Shown: positions 43,386-52,422 of the stretch, piece by piece
How the letters are laid out: the number at the start of each line of letters is the position of its first letter
How positions within the stretch are numbered: position 1 is the stretch's first letter
Assembly: GCA_041736705.1 (NCBI GenBank)
Contig: JBGSTC010000012.1
Coordinates: forward strand, 36,031-100,030
DNA length: 64,000 nt
Origin: GWE2-51-13 sp041736705
GTDB lineage: Bacteria > Bacillota_I > Bacilli_A > Erysipelotrichales > Erysipelotrichaceae
Reading direction: 5' to 3'
Notes under the pieces: generated by a model
What the model saw: only the letters and a program-made list of their open reading frames with translations
The model's database searches: none
What the model was told of the DNA's origin: nothing
Program-made: the position numbers and the translations under genes

Positions 43386-44603
43386 TCAGATTTTCAGGAT
43401 GTAATATCGTTGATCAAAACCGTAATCCTTTTTCCCTTTTACCAGATACACCCCTTCTTGGATCTCCGTAACGAAGTTACCATAGATGAGTTCTTCGATC
43501 CGTTGATAGATGACCGTATTCTTCTCGAAGCTTCCCAGATAGAACCGATCGGTGACCGGTTTGCTTCGATCAAAATCAAACGCTCCGCTGAACAATCCGG
43601 TTTGACCGATGTTGACGGGATACACAAACATCATCCAATTCGTACCCTCGATCTGCATCGCGACTTCGTTTCCAAGATCGTCGAAAACATGCAGTTCCCA
43701 AGGTTGAAAATCAAACGAATCCGCGGTGGATACAAACCAATGTTCATCGATGAACATCATCGATTGCGGACTTCTCGACTTCCCGATTTTTATCGGTTCG
43801 AGGACTTCGACCAACATCGTGGACGTGTCCAGTTTCCAACGACCGATCCATCCCGCCGAATCCCGTTCATAGGCAAATGCGAAGTATCCGTCTTGAACAA
43901 CGATCGTCGACTCGCTGATCATCACCTGTTCCTTCGAGTCCATGACCGGGGGTTCGTATTCAAAGAGGTTCGTCGAGAAAACCATGAAATCCGCCGTCAT
44001 ACGATTAAGCGAAATTCGGGTGATGTCACGATTCCCAAGCCTAAACGTAAGTTCTTCAACATAAGCGATCGTCGATTCGTCCACATTATGGAGTGAAGGG
44101 ATATCTCGAAACTTATCCAGGTTGTTTTCAGCGATCTTGGTTTTTTCCAGATCATGGATCCATGAAATCTCAAAGGTACGCTTACTTTGCTCTTTGAATG
44201 GATATCCCCCGGATAGGATGAGTTTCGAATCGATCGTCATGATCGACTGTACGACAAACTCATCGAGTGCGGGGATGGTATAAAGCGACTCCATCGTCTT
44301 TGCATCCAAATCATAGGCATAGACGCCGATCGATACCGTTCTTCCTGTTTCGGGTTTGACTTGTTGATTCAGGGAGAAATAGAGTTTCTTCCCGTCGGAA
44401 TAAAACGCTCCGAGCGAGTATTTTTCCGTTTCCTTCAGTTCAGGAATGAGTTGGTCGAATTCCAACTCCGTCAACATCACATCGGCAACCGAATCCGCCA
44501 TGACGTTCCTTTCCGGTCGCTTCGCATCGGATAAAAAATAGCGTTGCACTTGAGCACACCCCGTCAACAACACTAAACAGAATAGAATGATGATTTTTTT
44601 CAT
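43386..44603 (-). CDS. Predicted lipoprotein of unknown function, 405 aa
   Basis: Not recognised beyond the signal: KKIIILFCLVLLTGC with lipidated Cys near residue 16, so it is anchored outside the membrane. The body shows many short beta strands with recurring patterns such as GAFYSDGKKLYFSLNQ, IGVYAYDLDAKTMESLYTIP and WELHVFDDLGNEV, suggesting a beta-propeller-like sensor or binding fold. ATG 44601-44603 has AAAGGAG; longer upstream frames lack a site. Lower G+C and codon use than neighbours. Single gene between two terminators. Confidence 0.75.
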   Translation of the reverse strand: MKKIIILFCLVLLTGCAQVQRYFLSDAKRPERNVMADSVADVMLTELEFDQLIPELKETEKYSLGAFYSDGKKLYFSLNQQVKPETGRTVSIGVYAYDLDAKTMESLYTIPALDEFVVQSIMTIDSKLILSGGYPFKEQSKRTFEISWIHDLEKTKIAENNLDKFRDIPSLHNVDESTIAYVEELTFRLGNRDITRISLNRMTADFMVFSTNLFEYEPPVMDSKEQVMISESTIVVQDGYFAFAYERDSAGWIGRWKLDTSTMLVEVLEPIKIGKSRSPQSMMFIDEHWFVSTADSFDFQPWELHVFDDLGNEVAMQIEGTNWMMFVYPVNIGQTGLFSGAFDFDRSKPVTDRFYLGSFEKNTVIYQRIEELIYGNFVTEIQEGVYLVKGKKDYGFDQRYYILKI

Positions 44604-44660
44604 GTGTCCCCACTCCTTTCTTAAATCATAACGCATGTAAAAAAAAACACAAGGCAGGGA

Positions 44661-44708
44661 TAAAAAAATCACCCTTTCGGGTAATAAAAATCACCCTTTC
44701 GGGTGATT
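44661..44708 (-). terminator. Tandem duplicated terminator after fba
   Basis: Two copies of the hairpin ATCACCC-TTTC-GGGTGAT separated by five bases, each followed by T-rich sequence on the minus strand. The downstream copy has one mismatch (GGGTAAT). Confidence 0.85.
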
Positions 44709-44733
44709 AAATCGATATTTAAGATGACTCGGA

Positions 44734-45672
44734 TTATACTGCTTTGCTGTCGCTGCCCAGGACTTCTTTGATCTTGTGTGCGACGACTTGCTTGACGTAT
44801 TTACGTCCAAGGGTCAGATAGGTGCGCGGATCGAAGACATCGGGTTTGGTGTCCATGACTTCGCGGATACCGGCGGTCATGGCCAAACGTAGGTCGGAGT
44901 CGATGTTGATCTTGCAGACGGCCGATTTCGCGGCTTCACGCAACATGTCTTCGGGGATTCCGATGGCGTCTTCCAGTTTGCCGCCGTGCGCCATGATGAT
45001 CTTGACGTAGTCTTGCGATACGCTGGATGCACCATGCAATACGATCGGGAAGCCCGGAATGCGTTTTTCGATTTCATGCAGGATGTCGAAACGGAGTTTC
45101 GGGGTTTGTCCCGGTTTGAACTTGAAGGCGCCGTGGCTGGTTCCGATGGCGATGGCCAAGGAATCGACACCCGTACGACGTACGAATTCTTCGACTTCAT
45201 CCGGATTGGTGAACTGCGCGTCTTCATCGGAGACGTTGACCGCATCTTCGATGCCGGCGAGTTTACCCAATTCGCCTTCGACGGTAACACCGCGGGCATG
45301 GGCGTATTCGACGACTTCCTTGGTCAAACGGATATTGTCTTCAAACGAATGCTTCGAACCGTCAATCATGACGCTGGTGAATCCGGAATCGATGCAGGCT
45401 TTGCAGATTTCGAAATCATCCCCGTGGTCAAGATGCAAGGCGATCGGAATGTTGGATTCGATCAGAGCGGCTTCGACGAGTTTTTTCAAGTAGGTCGGAT
45501 TGGCGTACTTACGCGCACCCGACGAGACTTGCAGGATGACCGGTGATTTCAGTTCGTTCGCGGCTTCGACGATCGCTTGGATGATTTCCATGTTGTTGAC
45601 ATTGAAAGCACCGATCGCGTATCCGCCTTCGTAGGCTTTTTGAAACATTTCTTTGGTTGATACTAAGGGCAT
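44734..45672 (-). CDS. fba: Class II fructose-1,6-bisphosphate aldolase
   Basis: Zinc-dependent cleavage of fructose-1,6-bisphosphate in glycolysis. 312 aa TIM barrel. PIALHLDHGDDFEICK has Asp and His at the active site, VEGELGKLAGIEDAVN near residue 134 and AIAIGTSHGAFKF near 176 provide zinc ligands. VLHGASSVSQDYV near 212 binds phosphate. AGGAGGAATAACAAAC precedes the ATG. Monocistronic. Confidence 0.98.
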   Translation of the reverse strand: MPLVSTKEMFQKAYEGGYAIGAFNVNNMEIIQAIVEAANELKSPVILQVSSGARKYANPTYLKKLVEAALIESNIPIALHLDHGDDFEICKACIDSGFTSVMIDGSKHSFEDNIRLTKEVVEYAHARGVTVEGELGKLAGIEDAVNVSDEDAQFTNPDEVEEFVRRTGVDSLAIAIGTSHGAFKFKPGQTPKLRFDILHEIEKRIPGFPIVLHGASSVSQDYVKIIMAHGGKLEDAIGIPEDMLREAAKSAVCKINIDSDLRLAMTAGIREVMDTKPDVFDPRTYLTLGRKYVKQVVAHKIKEVLGSDSKAV

Positions 45673-45794
45673 GTTTGTTATTCCTCCTATGTTTCATTTT
45701 ATTCCATTTTACGTTTTTTTCATAGGGTTGGATGCGAATTGGCAACGGTTTTCAAGAAACTTTTCACATGATTCCCAATCTTTCCTTTTTTCTG

Positions 45795-45800
45795 CTATTC
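45795..45800 (+). promoter_or_regulatory. -10 element of pgeF
   Basis: TATTCT whose start point would be near 45807, downstream of the ATG at 45802, supporting the TTG start at 45823. Confidence 0.4.
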
Positions 45801-45822
45801 TATGGAAAAGGAGGTGGAGACA

Positions 45823-46596
45823 TTGCGCTGGATCGTTTATGAAAACAAAGAGATCGTCGCAGGGACTTCCCTTCGCGATGAAGGATACTCCACCGATGTT
45901 TTCGCTTGTGGAAACGTGGCCGCCTATGTCGGGGATGACGAAGCGTCCGTGTTACGAAATCGAAGAGACTTGGCGGAAGCGGTCGGCATTCCGCTTGATC
46001 ATTGGGTTTATCCGCAGATCACGCATAGCGACATCCTGGTCGAAGTGAAGAGAGACGACCAAGGGGAAGGAACGTTGGTTCCTTCCTTGAAATTCCAAGG
46101 GGTCGATGCGTTGTATACCAAGGAAACAGATCTTGTGTTGTCCGTGTTCCATGCGGATTGCACACCGATCTTGATTTATTGTCCGAAAACGAAAATCGTC
46201 GTTGCGATCCATGCGGGGTGGCCGGGGACGATCAAGGAAATCGTTTCGAAGTGCCTGGATACCTTGATTGAGAAAGAGAAAATCGAGGTCTCGACCCTTC
46301 GCGTCTACATCGGTCCGTGCCTGTGTCAAGATCATTTGGAGATCGATCGGCCGGTGTTGGACAAAATGAAAACGATGACTTTCGATGTCTCGCCGTTTCT
46401 ACGATATCGCAATCCTGACCATGCTTATTTCGACATGGTCGGATGCAATGTCCATCAGTTGGTTTCAAGAGGAGTACTGATGGAAAACATCGAAATCCAT
46501 CTGGAATGCACTTATGAGGATCCCCTTCGGTTTTACTCATATCGTAAAGAAAAAGTTACGGGACGACACGTCTCGTTCATCGCGATGAAAAAATAG
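45823..46596 (+). CDS. pgeF: PgeF/YlmD family (multicopper-oxidase-like, purine nucleoside phosphorylase LACC1 type)
   Basis: 257 aa. Relatives cleave purine nucleosides or edit peptidoglycan precursors (PgeF). Zinc-site motifs: PQITHSDILVEV near residue 64, FHADCTPILIYCP near 110 and VAIHAGWPGTIKEIV near 127. The likely start is TTG 45823 with AAAGGAGGTGGAGACA; the in-frame ATG 45802 lies upstream of or at the predicted transcription start and contains the Shine-Dalgarno. In Firmicutes this gene normally lies after ftsZ; here it stands alone. Confidence 0.88.
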   Translation: MRWIVYENKEIVAGTSLRDEGYSTDVFACGNVAAYVGDDEASVLRNRRDLAEAVGIPLDHWVYPQITHSDILVEVKRDDQGEGTLVPSLKFQGVDALYTKETDLVLSVFHADCTPILIYCPKTKIVVAIHAGWPGTIKEIVSKCLDTLIEKEKIEVSTLRVYIGPCLCQDHLEIDRPVLDKMKTMTFDVSPFLRYRNPDHAYFDMVGCNVHQLVSRGVLMENIEIHLECTYEDPLRFYSYRKEKVTGRHVSFIAMKK

Positions 46597-46621
46597 AAAC
46601 GCCGAAACGTTTCTATTTTTT
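46588..46621. terminator. Bidirectional terminator between pgeF and coaD
   Basis: AATAGAAACG-CCGAAA-CGTTTCTATT with A6 on the left and T6 on the right. Confidence 0.9.
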
Positions 46622-47092
46622 AAATTTAGCAAAGACGTCGCCGATGATGGCCGACGGAACGAAGCGTGTCAGATCTCCGTCGTTCATCGCGATTTGTTTG
46701 ACCGCCGACGAAGATAAGAATGAATACTCTGGTTTGGTTAAGAGGAACACCGTTTCGATGTCATGGGCGAGGATCATGTTCGCTGTGGCTTGCTGAAGCT
46801 CGTATTCGAAGTCCATGACGGCTCGGATGCCACGGATCAATACATTGGCGCCGAAATCACGCGCGACGTTGACCGCAAGCCCCGTTCTCGCATGGACGGT
46901 GACATTGGGCAAATCCTTGGTCACTTTCTTCAACATCTCCAAACGCTCTTCCAAGGTGAAGGTCGTTTTCGTGTTGGGATTCTGCATCACGACGACATCC
47001 AAGGCATCGAACAATCCCGATGCCCGTTTGATGACATCCAGGTGCCCGAAGGTGATGGGGTCGAAGGACCCCGGATAAATCGCTTTCGACAT
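46613..47092 (-). CDS. coaD: Phosphopantetheine adenylyltransferase
   Basis: Penultimate step of coenzyme A synthesis: 4'-phosphopantetheine + ATP to dephospho-CoA. 159 aa. YPGSFDPITFGHLDVI near residue 6 contains the GH nucleotide motif; RGIRAVMDFEYELQ near 88 and FLTKPEYSFLSSSAVKQIA near 118 are diagnostic. AAGGAGGTAGAATC precedes the ATG. Follows rsmD by 4 nt, a standard pairing. Confidence 0.98.
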   Translation of the reverse strand: MSKAIYPGSFDPITFGHLDVIKRASGLFDALDVVVMQNPNTKTTFTLEERLEMLKKVTKDLPNVTVHARTGLAVNVARDFGANVLIRGIRAVMDFEYELQQATANMILAHDIETVFLLTKPEYSFLSSSAVKQIAMNDGDLTRFVPSAIIGDVFAKFKK

Positions 47093-47096
47093 GATT

Positions 47097-47639
47097 CTAC
47101 CTCCTTAGGTAATGCAATGCGCTGACACCGTAGGACATTTTCTTTTCCAGGATAAAATCGGACATCGGCAACTCTTCTTCATCGAGCGTTTCCACGACGA
47201 CGATGCCTTCGGGTGTAAGCAATCCATACTCATCGATCAAACTCAGTATTTTCGACAGATCCACTTTTCCGTAGGGTGGATCCAGATAGATGAAATCGAA
47301 TTTCTTCTCTTTATTCCTTAAATACCGCAGAGCCTGCATGGCTTCCATCCTCAGGATCATGCACCGTTCATCTTCCTTTAGAGCGACGACGTTTTTCTTG
47401 ATGACATCGATCGCCGCCGCGCTGCCATCGACCAAGACGGCACTTGCCATCCCGCGCGAGATGCCTTCCAGGGCGACGCTACCCGTACCCGCGAATAAAT
47501 CCAAAACAGCCTTCCCTTCGACCCAAGCCCCTAATCGACCATAAAGGGCTTCGCGGACTTTATCCATGGTCGGACGCGTCCCTTTCCCTTCCAAACTCAA
47601 TAGGATCCTGGATCGATGCTTTCCTCCGACGATTCTCAT
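47097..47639 (-). CDS. rsmD: 16S rRNA m2G966 methyltransferase RsmD
   Basis: SAM-dependent methylation of 16S rRNA G966. 180 aa. MRIVGGKHRSR start, RPTMDKVREALY near residue 22, LDLFAGTGSVALEGISRG near 45 (SAM site) and the catalytic IYLDPPYGKVD near 116. It overlaps the ftsW-like stop (ATGA). Confidence 0.97.
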   Translation of the reverse strand: MRIVGGKHRSRILLSLEGKGTRPTMDKVREALYGRLGAWVEGKAVLDLFAGTGSVALEGISRGMASAVLVDGSAAAIDVIKKNVVALKEDERCMILRMEAMQALRYLRNKEKKFDFIYLDPPYGKVDLSKILSLIDEYGLLTPEGIVVVETLDEEELPMSDFILEKKMSYGVSALHYLRR

Positions 47640-48832
47640 ACGACCGACTCCGTTCTTTGTCTTGAAATGATGTTTTGGGCGATTCCTAACGCAAATAGTA
47701 TCGACATCGTACTGGACCCCCCCTGTGAGATGAACAACAAGGGGACGCCCGTGAGGGGGATCATCGCGGTCACACCGCCGATGTTTAAGATGAAATGAAG
47801 CAAGAGATAAAGCGCGATGCCGACCAAGGTCATGCGGCTCTTTTCATCCGTCGCACGCATCGCACCTCTGAATAAGCGATAAACCAACATTGCATAGAAG
47901 AAAAGCAGGATACTGAAGCCGAGCATGCCGGTTTCTTCGGCGATGATCGCCAGGATGAAGTCGGTGCGCGCCGCCGGCAGATACCCGTATTTCTGTAGGG
48001 ATCTTCCCAAACCCACACCCAACCAATTCCCTTTCACGATACCGACAAGACTACCGACGATCTGATAACCGCCGGACTGGGCGATTTCAAACGGGTTGAA
48101 AGCCGCGAGGAACCGCTGGATGCGATACCCTCCGGCGTCGAGACTCTTCAAGATCGCGATGCCGGGGTCGCTCATCATGAAGGCGACGACCAGCGAACCG
48201 AGTCCGAAAAGATAAAGCGATGCTTTCTGTATGAGTGCCAGTTTCTTGTGGCTGGGGAGAAGGAAGATGAAGTAACAGATGCCGATGAAGACGACGGAGG
48301 TTCCTAAATCGCTTTGGAAAAGCATGATCAGGAAAAACATCCCCAACATCGCATACATCGGGAACGCGATGATTTCCTGCGGCTTCTGCGCGATGTTGCG
48401 GGGTAGGTCGCCAAGATAGACCGCGAACATGAGGATGCCGACGACCTTCGCGAATTCGGAAGGTTGGATCGTCATTTCAAGGGAACCGGGGAACGGGATG
48501 CGGATCCACGCTTTCGCGCCGTTGACCGCCGGGAACAATAACGTGACCGACAACAAGACAAAGGTCACGATGACGATCGCGAAGATATGCCGGCGCACGA
48601 AGGCGAAAGAGAAACGTTTCGCGAGAAACACCATCCCGACATAGCCGATGACGATGTAGACGACTTGCTTGATCGCAATCAAAAGAAGGTCCATGCTGGT
48701 GGACGTGATCGTCATGGAGGCGGAAACCACCATGATCGTGCCGAAAAGCGCCAGGACGAGGACGCTGATTTGAATATAGAGGTCGAAGCCTTTCGGCATA
48801 CGGAGACTGAACTTTTGCTTTTTCGATGTCAT
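47636..48832 (-). CDS. ftsW: FtsW/RodA/SpoVE family peptidoglycan polymerase
   Basis: SEDS-family glycosyltransferase with ten membrane helices. 398 aa. VVSASMT after helix 1, LFPAVNGAKAWIRIP near residue 103, QPSEFAKV, the conserved FQSDLGTSVVF with its Asp, and KYGYLPAARTDFILAIIAEETG near 275 are typical. FtsW versus RodA cannot be decided by eye. I start at ATG 48830-48832 behind CGAGGAATCCC; the longer frame crosses azlD. Its presence suggests this organism makes peptidoglycan. Confidence 0.92.
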   Translation of the reverse strand: MTSKKQKFSLRMPKGFDLYIQISVLVLALFGTIMVVSASMTITSTSMDLLLIAIKQVVYIVIGYVGMVFLAKRFSFAFVRRHIFAIVIVTFVLLSVTLLFPAVNGAKAWIRIPFPGSLEMTIQPSEFAKVVGILMFAVYLGDLPRNIAQKPQEIIAFPMYAMLGMFFLIMLFQSDLGTSVVFIGICYFIFLLPSHKKLALIQKASLYLFGLGSLVVAFMMSDPGIAILKSLDAGGYRIQRFLAAFNPFEIAQSGGYQIVGSLVGIVKGNWLGVGLGRSLQKYGYLPAARTDFILAIIAEETGMLGFSILLFFYAMLVYRLFRGAMRATDEKSRMTLVGIALYLLLHFILNIGGVTAMIPLTGVPLLFISQGGSSTMSILFALGIAQNIISRQRTESVV

Positions 48833-48867
48833 GGGATTCCTCGGTCTCATTCTAACAAATTTCACCA

Positions 48868-49191
48868 CTAAAAAGAAGACGAAAGGACTTGAAGCAAAAG
48901 AACATATACCCCGGTGGACAGAAGGATGCTCACCAAGGGGTTTTTCCCTTTCCATTGCACAAGGGTCAATACGCTTAACGCGGCGATTTCGGGGAGGGCA
49001 TAGGTCGGCGAACCAAGTCGTGTATCCTTCAGGGAGTAGATGACCAACAAGCCCAGGATCATGACCGGGATGCGCTTTGACAGTTTGATCAGCCATAACG
49101 GCATCGCACGCTTTGAAAACAAGACGAAGGGAAGCGCACGCAGAGCGAACGTCAGGATGCCGACGGTCGCCAGGATTTGTAGGTTATTCAT
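48868..49191 (-). CDS. azlD: AzlD-type branched-chain amino acid exporter small subunit
   Basis: 107-aa membrane protein with three to four helices, AzlD domain: TFALRALPFVLFSKR near residue 14, IPVMILGLLVIYSLKD near 42, the family core. It works with AzlC to export branched-chain and other amino acids. Overlaps azlC by 8 nt. Confidence 0.93.
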   Translation of the reverse strand: MNNLQILATVGILTFALRALPFVLFSKRAMPLWLIKLSKRIPVMILGLLVIYSLKDTRLGSPTYALPEIAALSVLTLVQWKGKNPLVSILLSTGVYVLLLQVLSSSF

Positions 49192-49861
49192 GGTTCTTCC
49201 CTCCTTTTACCGCGATGATGTAAAGGGTGATCGCGATGAGGGAGATGACGACGAAGTATTCTTTGGGGAAGAGGACCAAGGAAAGAAGGCAAAGCGCAAG
49301 GGATGCGAAACCGTCCTTGCGGACGCGCGTTTCGCGCATGGCTTCGAAAAAGAGCACGAAGAACAAAGCGGTCATCGCGAATTCGACCCCGTTGGTTGAA
49401 AACGGGATGAATCGATAGAGGATCAGGCCGATGATCGATCCGACGACCCAATAGCTTTGGTCAAGGAGCGAAATCAAGATATAGTACTTTGTTTTGTCGC
49501 TGCGATCCATGTCGAGTTTCTGCTGGGTCAGGGCGAAGGTTTCATCGGTCAGCGCATAGACCAGATACGCCTTCCACCCCTTGACTTCGCGGTATTCCTC
49601 GATCAGGGGAAGACCGTAGAAAAGATGCCTGAAATTCACCAGCATGGTCAAGAGGACGACCGTGAGGAAAGCCGGCGCATGGTTCAGTAAACGCACCGTC
49701 ACGAATTGCATGGATCCGGCGAAGACGATGAAGTCCATGGCGATCGTTTCGAAAGCGGAGACCCCCGCGTCGCCGGCATAGACGCCGTACGCCGCGCCGA
49801 CCACCAGGTAACCCATCATGACAGGCACGCTATCGATGAAAGCCCGTTTGAATATCTTCAT
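49184..49861 (-). CDS. azlC: AzlC-type amino acid exporter large subunit
   Basis: 225 aa with about seven helices. AzlC features: RAFIDSVPVMMGYLVVGAAYG at the start, FIVFAGSMQFVTVRLL near 45, NFRHLFYGLPL near 74 and TDETFAL near 101. ATG 49859-49861 with AAGGGGGACC; the longer in-frame start would lie upstream of the -10. With azlD it forms a two-gene exporter operon. Confidence 0.94.
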   Translation of the reverse strand: MKIFKRAFIDSVPVMMGYLVVGAAYGVYAGDAGVSAFETIAMDFIVFAGSMQFVTVRLLNHAPAFLTVVLLTMLVNFRHLFYGLPLIEEYREVKGWKAYLVYALTDETFALTQQKLDMDRSDKTKYYILISLLDQSYWVVGSIIGLILYRFIPFSTNGVEFAMTALFFVLFFEAMRETRVRKDGFASLALCLLSLVLFPKEYFVVISLIAITLYIIAVKGGKNHE

Positions 49862-49883
49862 GCAAGGTCCCCCTTTTCGTTGC

Positions 49884-49889
49884 ATTTTA
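49884..49889 (-). promoter_or_regulatory. -10 element of azlCD
   Basis: Minus-strand TAAAAT in the extended form TGGTAAAAT, identical to that before the ceramidase-like gene at 61725-61733. Confidence 0.5.
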
Positions 49890-49943
49890 CCACAGTACGT
49901 CGTTTGATTCATCATTTATCTATACAATGAAAGCAACTTAAGC

Positions 49944-49949
49944 TATAAT
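49944..49949 (+). promoter_or_regulatory. -10 element of def-rnj
   Basis: TATAAT about 80 nt before the def ATG at 50027. Confidence 0.45.
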
Positions 49950-50026
49950 GGTAACGATAAAGAAGTGGTTTGAAGAAATCATCTCGTTGCCAATTCTTTT
50001 CCAACATGGAAAATCGAGGTTTTGAT

Positions 50027-50593
50027 ATGAGAATAAACTATGATACCATCGTGAAGGATACCGATCCGTCTCTACGGAATAAATCCGTGCCCGTTCCGAT
50101 TCCAATGATGAAAAAAGACATCGCATTGGGGAAATCCCTCTTGCGTTACGTACGTGATTCACGCGATGAAGAGAAGGCGGAAAAATTCAATTTGAAGCCG
50201 GCGGTCGGAATCGCGGCGCCTCAGATCGGGGTGCACCGGGCTTTGATTTGCGTCTCGGTCGATGAAGAAGTCGGGGATGAGGTCGAAACCATCGAGATGG
50301 TCTTGGCGAACCCCAAGATCATCTCCCATTCCGTGCAGAAAGCCGCACTGAAATTCGGTGAAGGTTGTTTATCCGTGGAAGGTGAACATCAGGGTTATGT
50401 TTACCGTAGCGCACGCATCAAAGTGCGTGCTTTCGACGTCATGAGTCAGGAAGAGGTCGAGTTCCGTGCCAACGGCTATCTTGCGATCGTCCTTCAACAT
50501 GAAATCGATCATCTGAGCGGCGTGCTCTTCTATGACCACATCAACTCGGAGAATCCCTGGGAAATCAAAGAAAACGCAATCATCATCGATTAG
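50027..50593 (+). CDS. def: Peptide deformylase
   Basis: Removes the N-formyl group from nascent proteins. 188 aa, type 2 (Gram-positive) length. Motif 1 VGIAAPQIGV near residue 60, motif 2 EGCLSVEGE near 114 with the metal Cys, motif 3 LQHEIDHLSG near 155 with HExxH. Start ATG 50027 behind ATCGAGGTTTTGAT; earlier in-frame codons have no site. Precedes rnj by 20 nt. No fmt gene is present in this window. Confidence 0.97.
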   Translation: MRINYDTIVKDTDPSLRNKSVPVPIPMMKKDIALGKSLLRYVRDSRDEEKAEKFNLKPAVGIAAPQIGVHRALICVSVDEEVGDEVETIEMVLANPKIISHSVQKAALKFGEGCLSVEGEHQGYVYRSARIKVRAFDVMSQEEVEFRANGYLAIVLQHEIDHLSGVLFYDHINSENPWEIKENAIIID

Positions 50594-50613
50594 CGTGCGA
50601 TAAAGGAGTCTTT

Positions 50614-52380
50614 ATGAAAAAAACGAATACGAATTTAGGCATCGTGAACACGGTGCAGACGGAGTCTGAGGAAAAACGATATAACCGTGCCACCGATACG
50701 CTGGTTTATGCGCTTGGCGGGTTGGGCGAAGTCGGTAAAAATATGTATTGCATGGAACATGACGATGAAATCATCATCATCGACTGCGGGATTCGTTTCC
50801 CGGAAGAAAACCTGTTGGGCGTGGACTATGTCATCCCCGACTATTCTTATCTTGTCCGCAATCAACATAAAATCGCCGCATTGATCATCACCCACGGCCA
50901 TGAAGACCACATCGGAGGGATTCCCTTCCTGATGCAGTCGGTCAAGATCGATACGATCTATGCTCCGCGGTTCGCAGCCGCGCTGATCAACCGTAAGTTG
51001 GAAGAACGGCGGATGCAGAGCCAGGTCAAAATCAAATTGATCGACGATACGTCCAGGGTTGAAACGAAACATTTCAAAGTGGGCTTTTTCAACACCGTCC
51101 ACTCCATACCGGATAGCCTTGGTGTCTTGATCAACACCCCCAACGGAAGGATCGTCGAAACCGGCGACTTCAAGTTCGACTTGACACCGGTCGGATCCAA
51201 TTCCGACTACCAGGTCATGGCGTACATCGGTCAGATCGGCGTCACCTTGCTGATGAGCGATTCCACCAATTCGGGCGTCAGCGGCTTCTCGATCTCCGAG
51301 AAGAAAGTCGCGGCTTCCCTGTTGGCGATCACGCGCAAAGCGCAAGGACGGATGATCGTGGCGACCTTCGCCTCCAACGTCTACCGCACGCGCCAGATCA
51401 TCGAAGCGGCCATCACCTGCGGACGTAAAGTCGTCGTCTTCGGACGTTCGATGGAAAACGTCGTCCAGATCGGCAAGAAACTCGGGCATATCCCCTTCGG
51501 CGACGAACATTTCCTTGAACCCGAACAACTTTCGCATACCCCCGCAAACAAGGTCTGCATCCTTTGCACCGGTTCGCAGGGCGAACCCTTGGCCGCCTTG
51601 TCGCGGATCGCCAACGGCACCCATCGTTTCATCAAGATCATCCCGGGCGACACCGTCGTCTTCTCCAGCAGTCCGATCCCGGGCAACGCACTCAGCGTGT
51701 CCAGCGTCGTCAACCGCCTGACCCGCGCCGGCGCCAACGTCTTGACCAACAGTCCGCTCAACTCGATCCATACCACCGGGCATGCATCGCAGGAAGAACA
51801 GAAGCTGATGCTTCAACTGATCAAACCGAAATTCTTCATGCCGATGCACGGCGAATACAAGATGCTGAAGCAACATGCGTCCTATGCGGAAGAAACCGGC
51901 GTCAAACCGGAAAACATCTTCATCTGCGCCAACGGGGATGCCGTCGTATTACGCAACGAGGAAGTCTTCCTTTCCGATACCCGCATCCAGACCGACGATA
52001 TCTATGTCGACGGAAACGACGCGACCGGACTGAGCACTTCCGTCCTGCGCGACCGCAAGATCCTGGGGGACAACGGCTTGGTTTCCGTCATCGTGACGAT
52101 CGACTCGAGATACAATAAAATCTTATGTCGCCCTTCGATCGTTTCCAGAGGATTCGTCTTCATCAAGGAAAACCAAACCTTACTGAAGGAAGCCGAAATG
52201 ATCGTCTATGACGCATTGAAGAAAACGATGCAGAACAAGACGACCTTCGGAGAACTGAAGAATGCGATCCGCGGATCGCTTGAACCCTATCTGTATCAGA
52301 AAACACGTCGTAACCCGATCGTCGTTCCCGTCATCCTCAACCAAAAGGCAGCGATGGCAGGCTACGCCAAAAACAAGTAA
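50614..52380 (+). CDS. rnj: Ribonuclease J
   Basis: Metallo-beta-lactamase-fold 5'-3' exonuclease and endonuclease for mRNA decay and rRNA maturation. 588 aa. Metal motif ITHGHEDHIGG near residue 90, the beta-CASP region FASNVYRTRQIIEAA near 252, LCTGSQGEPLAAL near 313, TTGHASQEEQKLM near 387 and MPMHGEYKML near 408. The N-terminus has a ~25-residue extension before the core. Ends at a terminator. Confidence 0.97.
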   Translation: MKKTNTNLGIVNTVQTESEEKRYNRATDTLVYALGGLGEVGKNMYCMEHDDEIIIIDCGIRFPEENLLGVDYVIPDYSYLVRNQHKIAALIITHGHEDHIGGIPFLMQSVKIDTIYAPRFAAALINRKLEERRMQSQVKIKLIDDTSRVETKHFKVGFFNTVHSIPDSLGVLINTPNGRIVETGDFKFDLTPVGSNSDYQVMAYIGQIGVTLLMSDSTNSGVSGFSISEKKVAASLLAITRKAQGRMIVATFASNVYRTRQIIEAAITCGRKVVVFGRSMENVVQIGKKLGHIPFGDEHFLEPEQLSHTPANKVCILCTGSQGEPLAALSRIANGTHRFIKIIPGDTVVFSSSPIPGNALSVSSVVNRLTRAGANVLTNSPLNSIHTTGHASQEEQKLMLQLIKPKFFMPMHGEYKMLKQHASYAEETGVKPENIFICANGDAVVLRNEEVFLSDTRIQTDDIYVDGNDATGLSTSVLRDRKILGDNGLVSVIVTIDSRYNKILCRPSIVSRGFVFIKENQTLLKEAEMIVYDALKKTMQNKTTFGELKNAIRGSLEPYLYQKTRRNPIVVPVILNQKAAMAGYAKNK

Positions 52381-52383
52381 ACG

Positions 52384-52414
52384 AAAACCGGAATCCCATG
52401 GACTCCGGTTTTTT
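52384..52414. terminator. Terminator between rnj and the LiaF-like gene
   Basis: AAAACCGGA-ATCCCATGGAC-TCCGGTTTT then T2; convergent genes share it. Confidence 0.85.
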
Positions 52415-52422
52415 ATTTCGAT

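Noticed and set aside
50635..51876. 413-codon minus-strand open frame
   Set aside because: Antisense shadow of RNase J; no domain sense and no Shine-Dalgarno.
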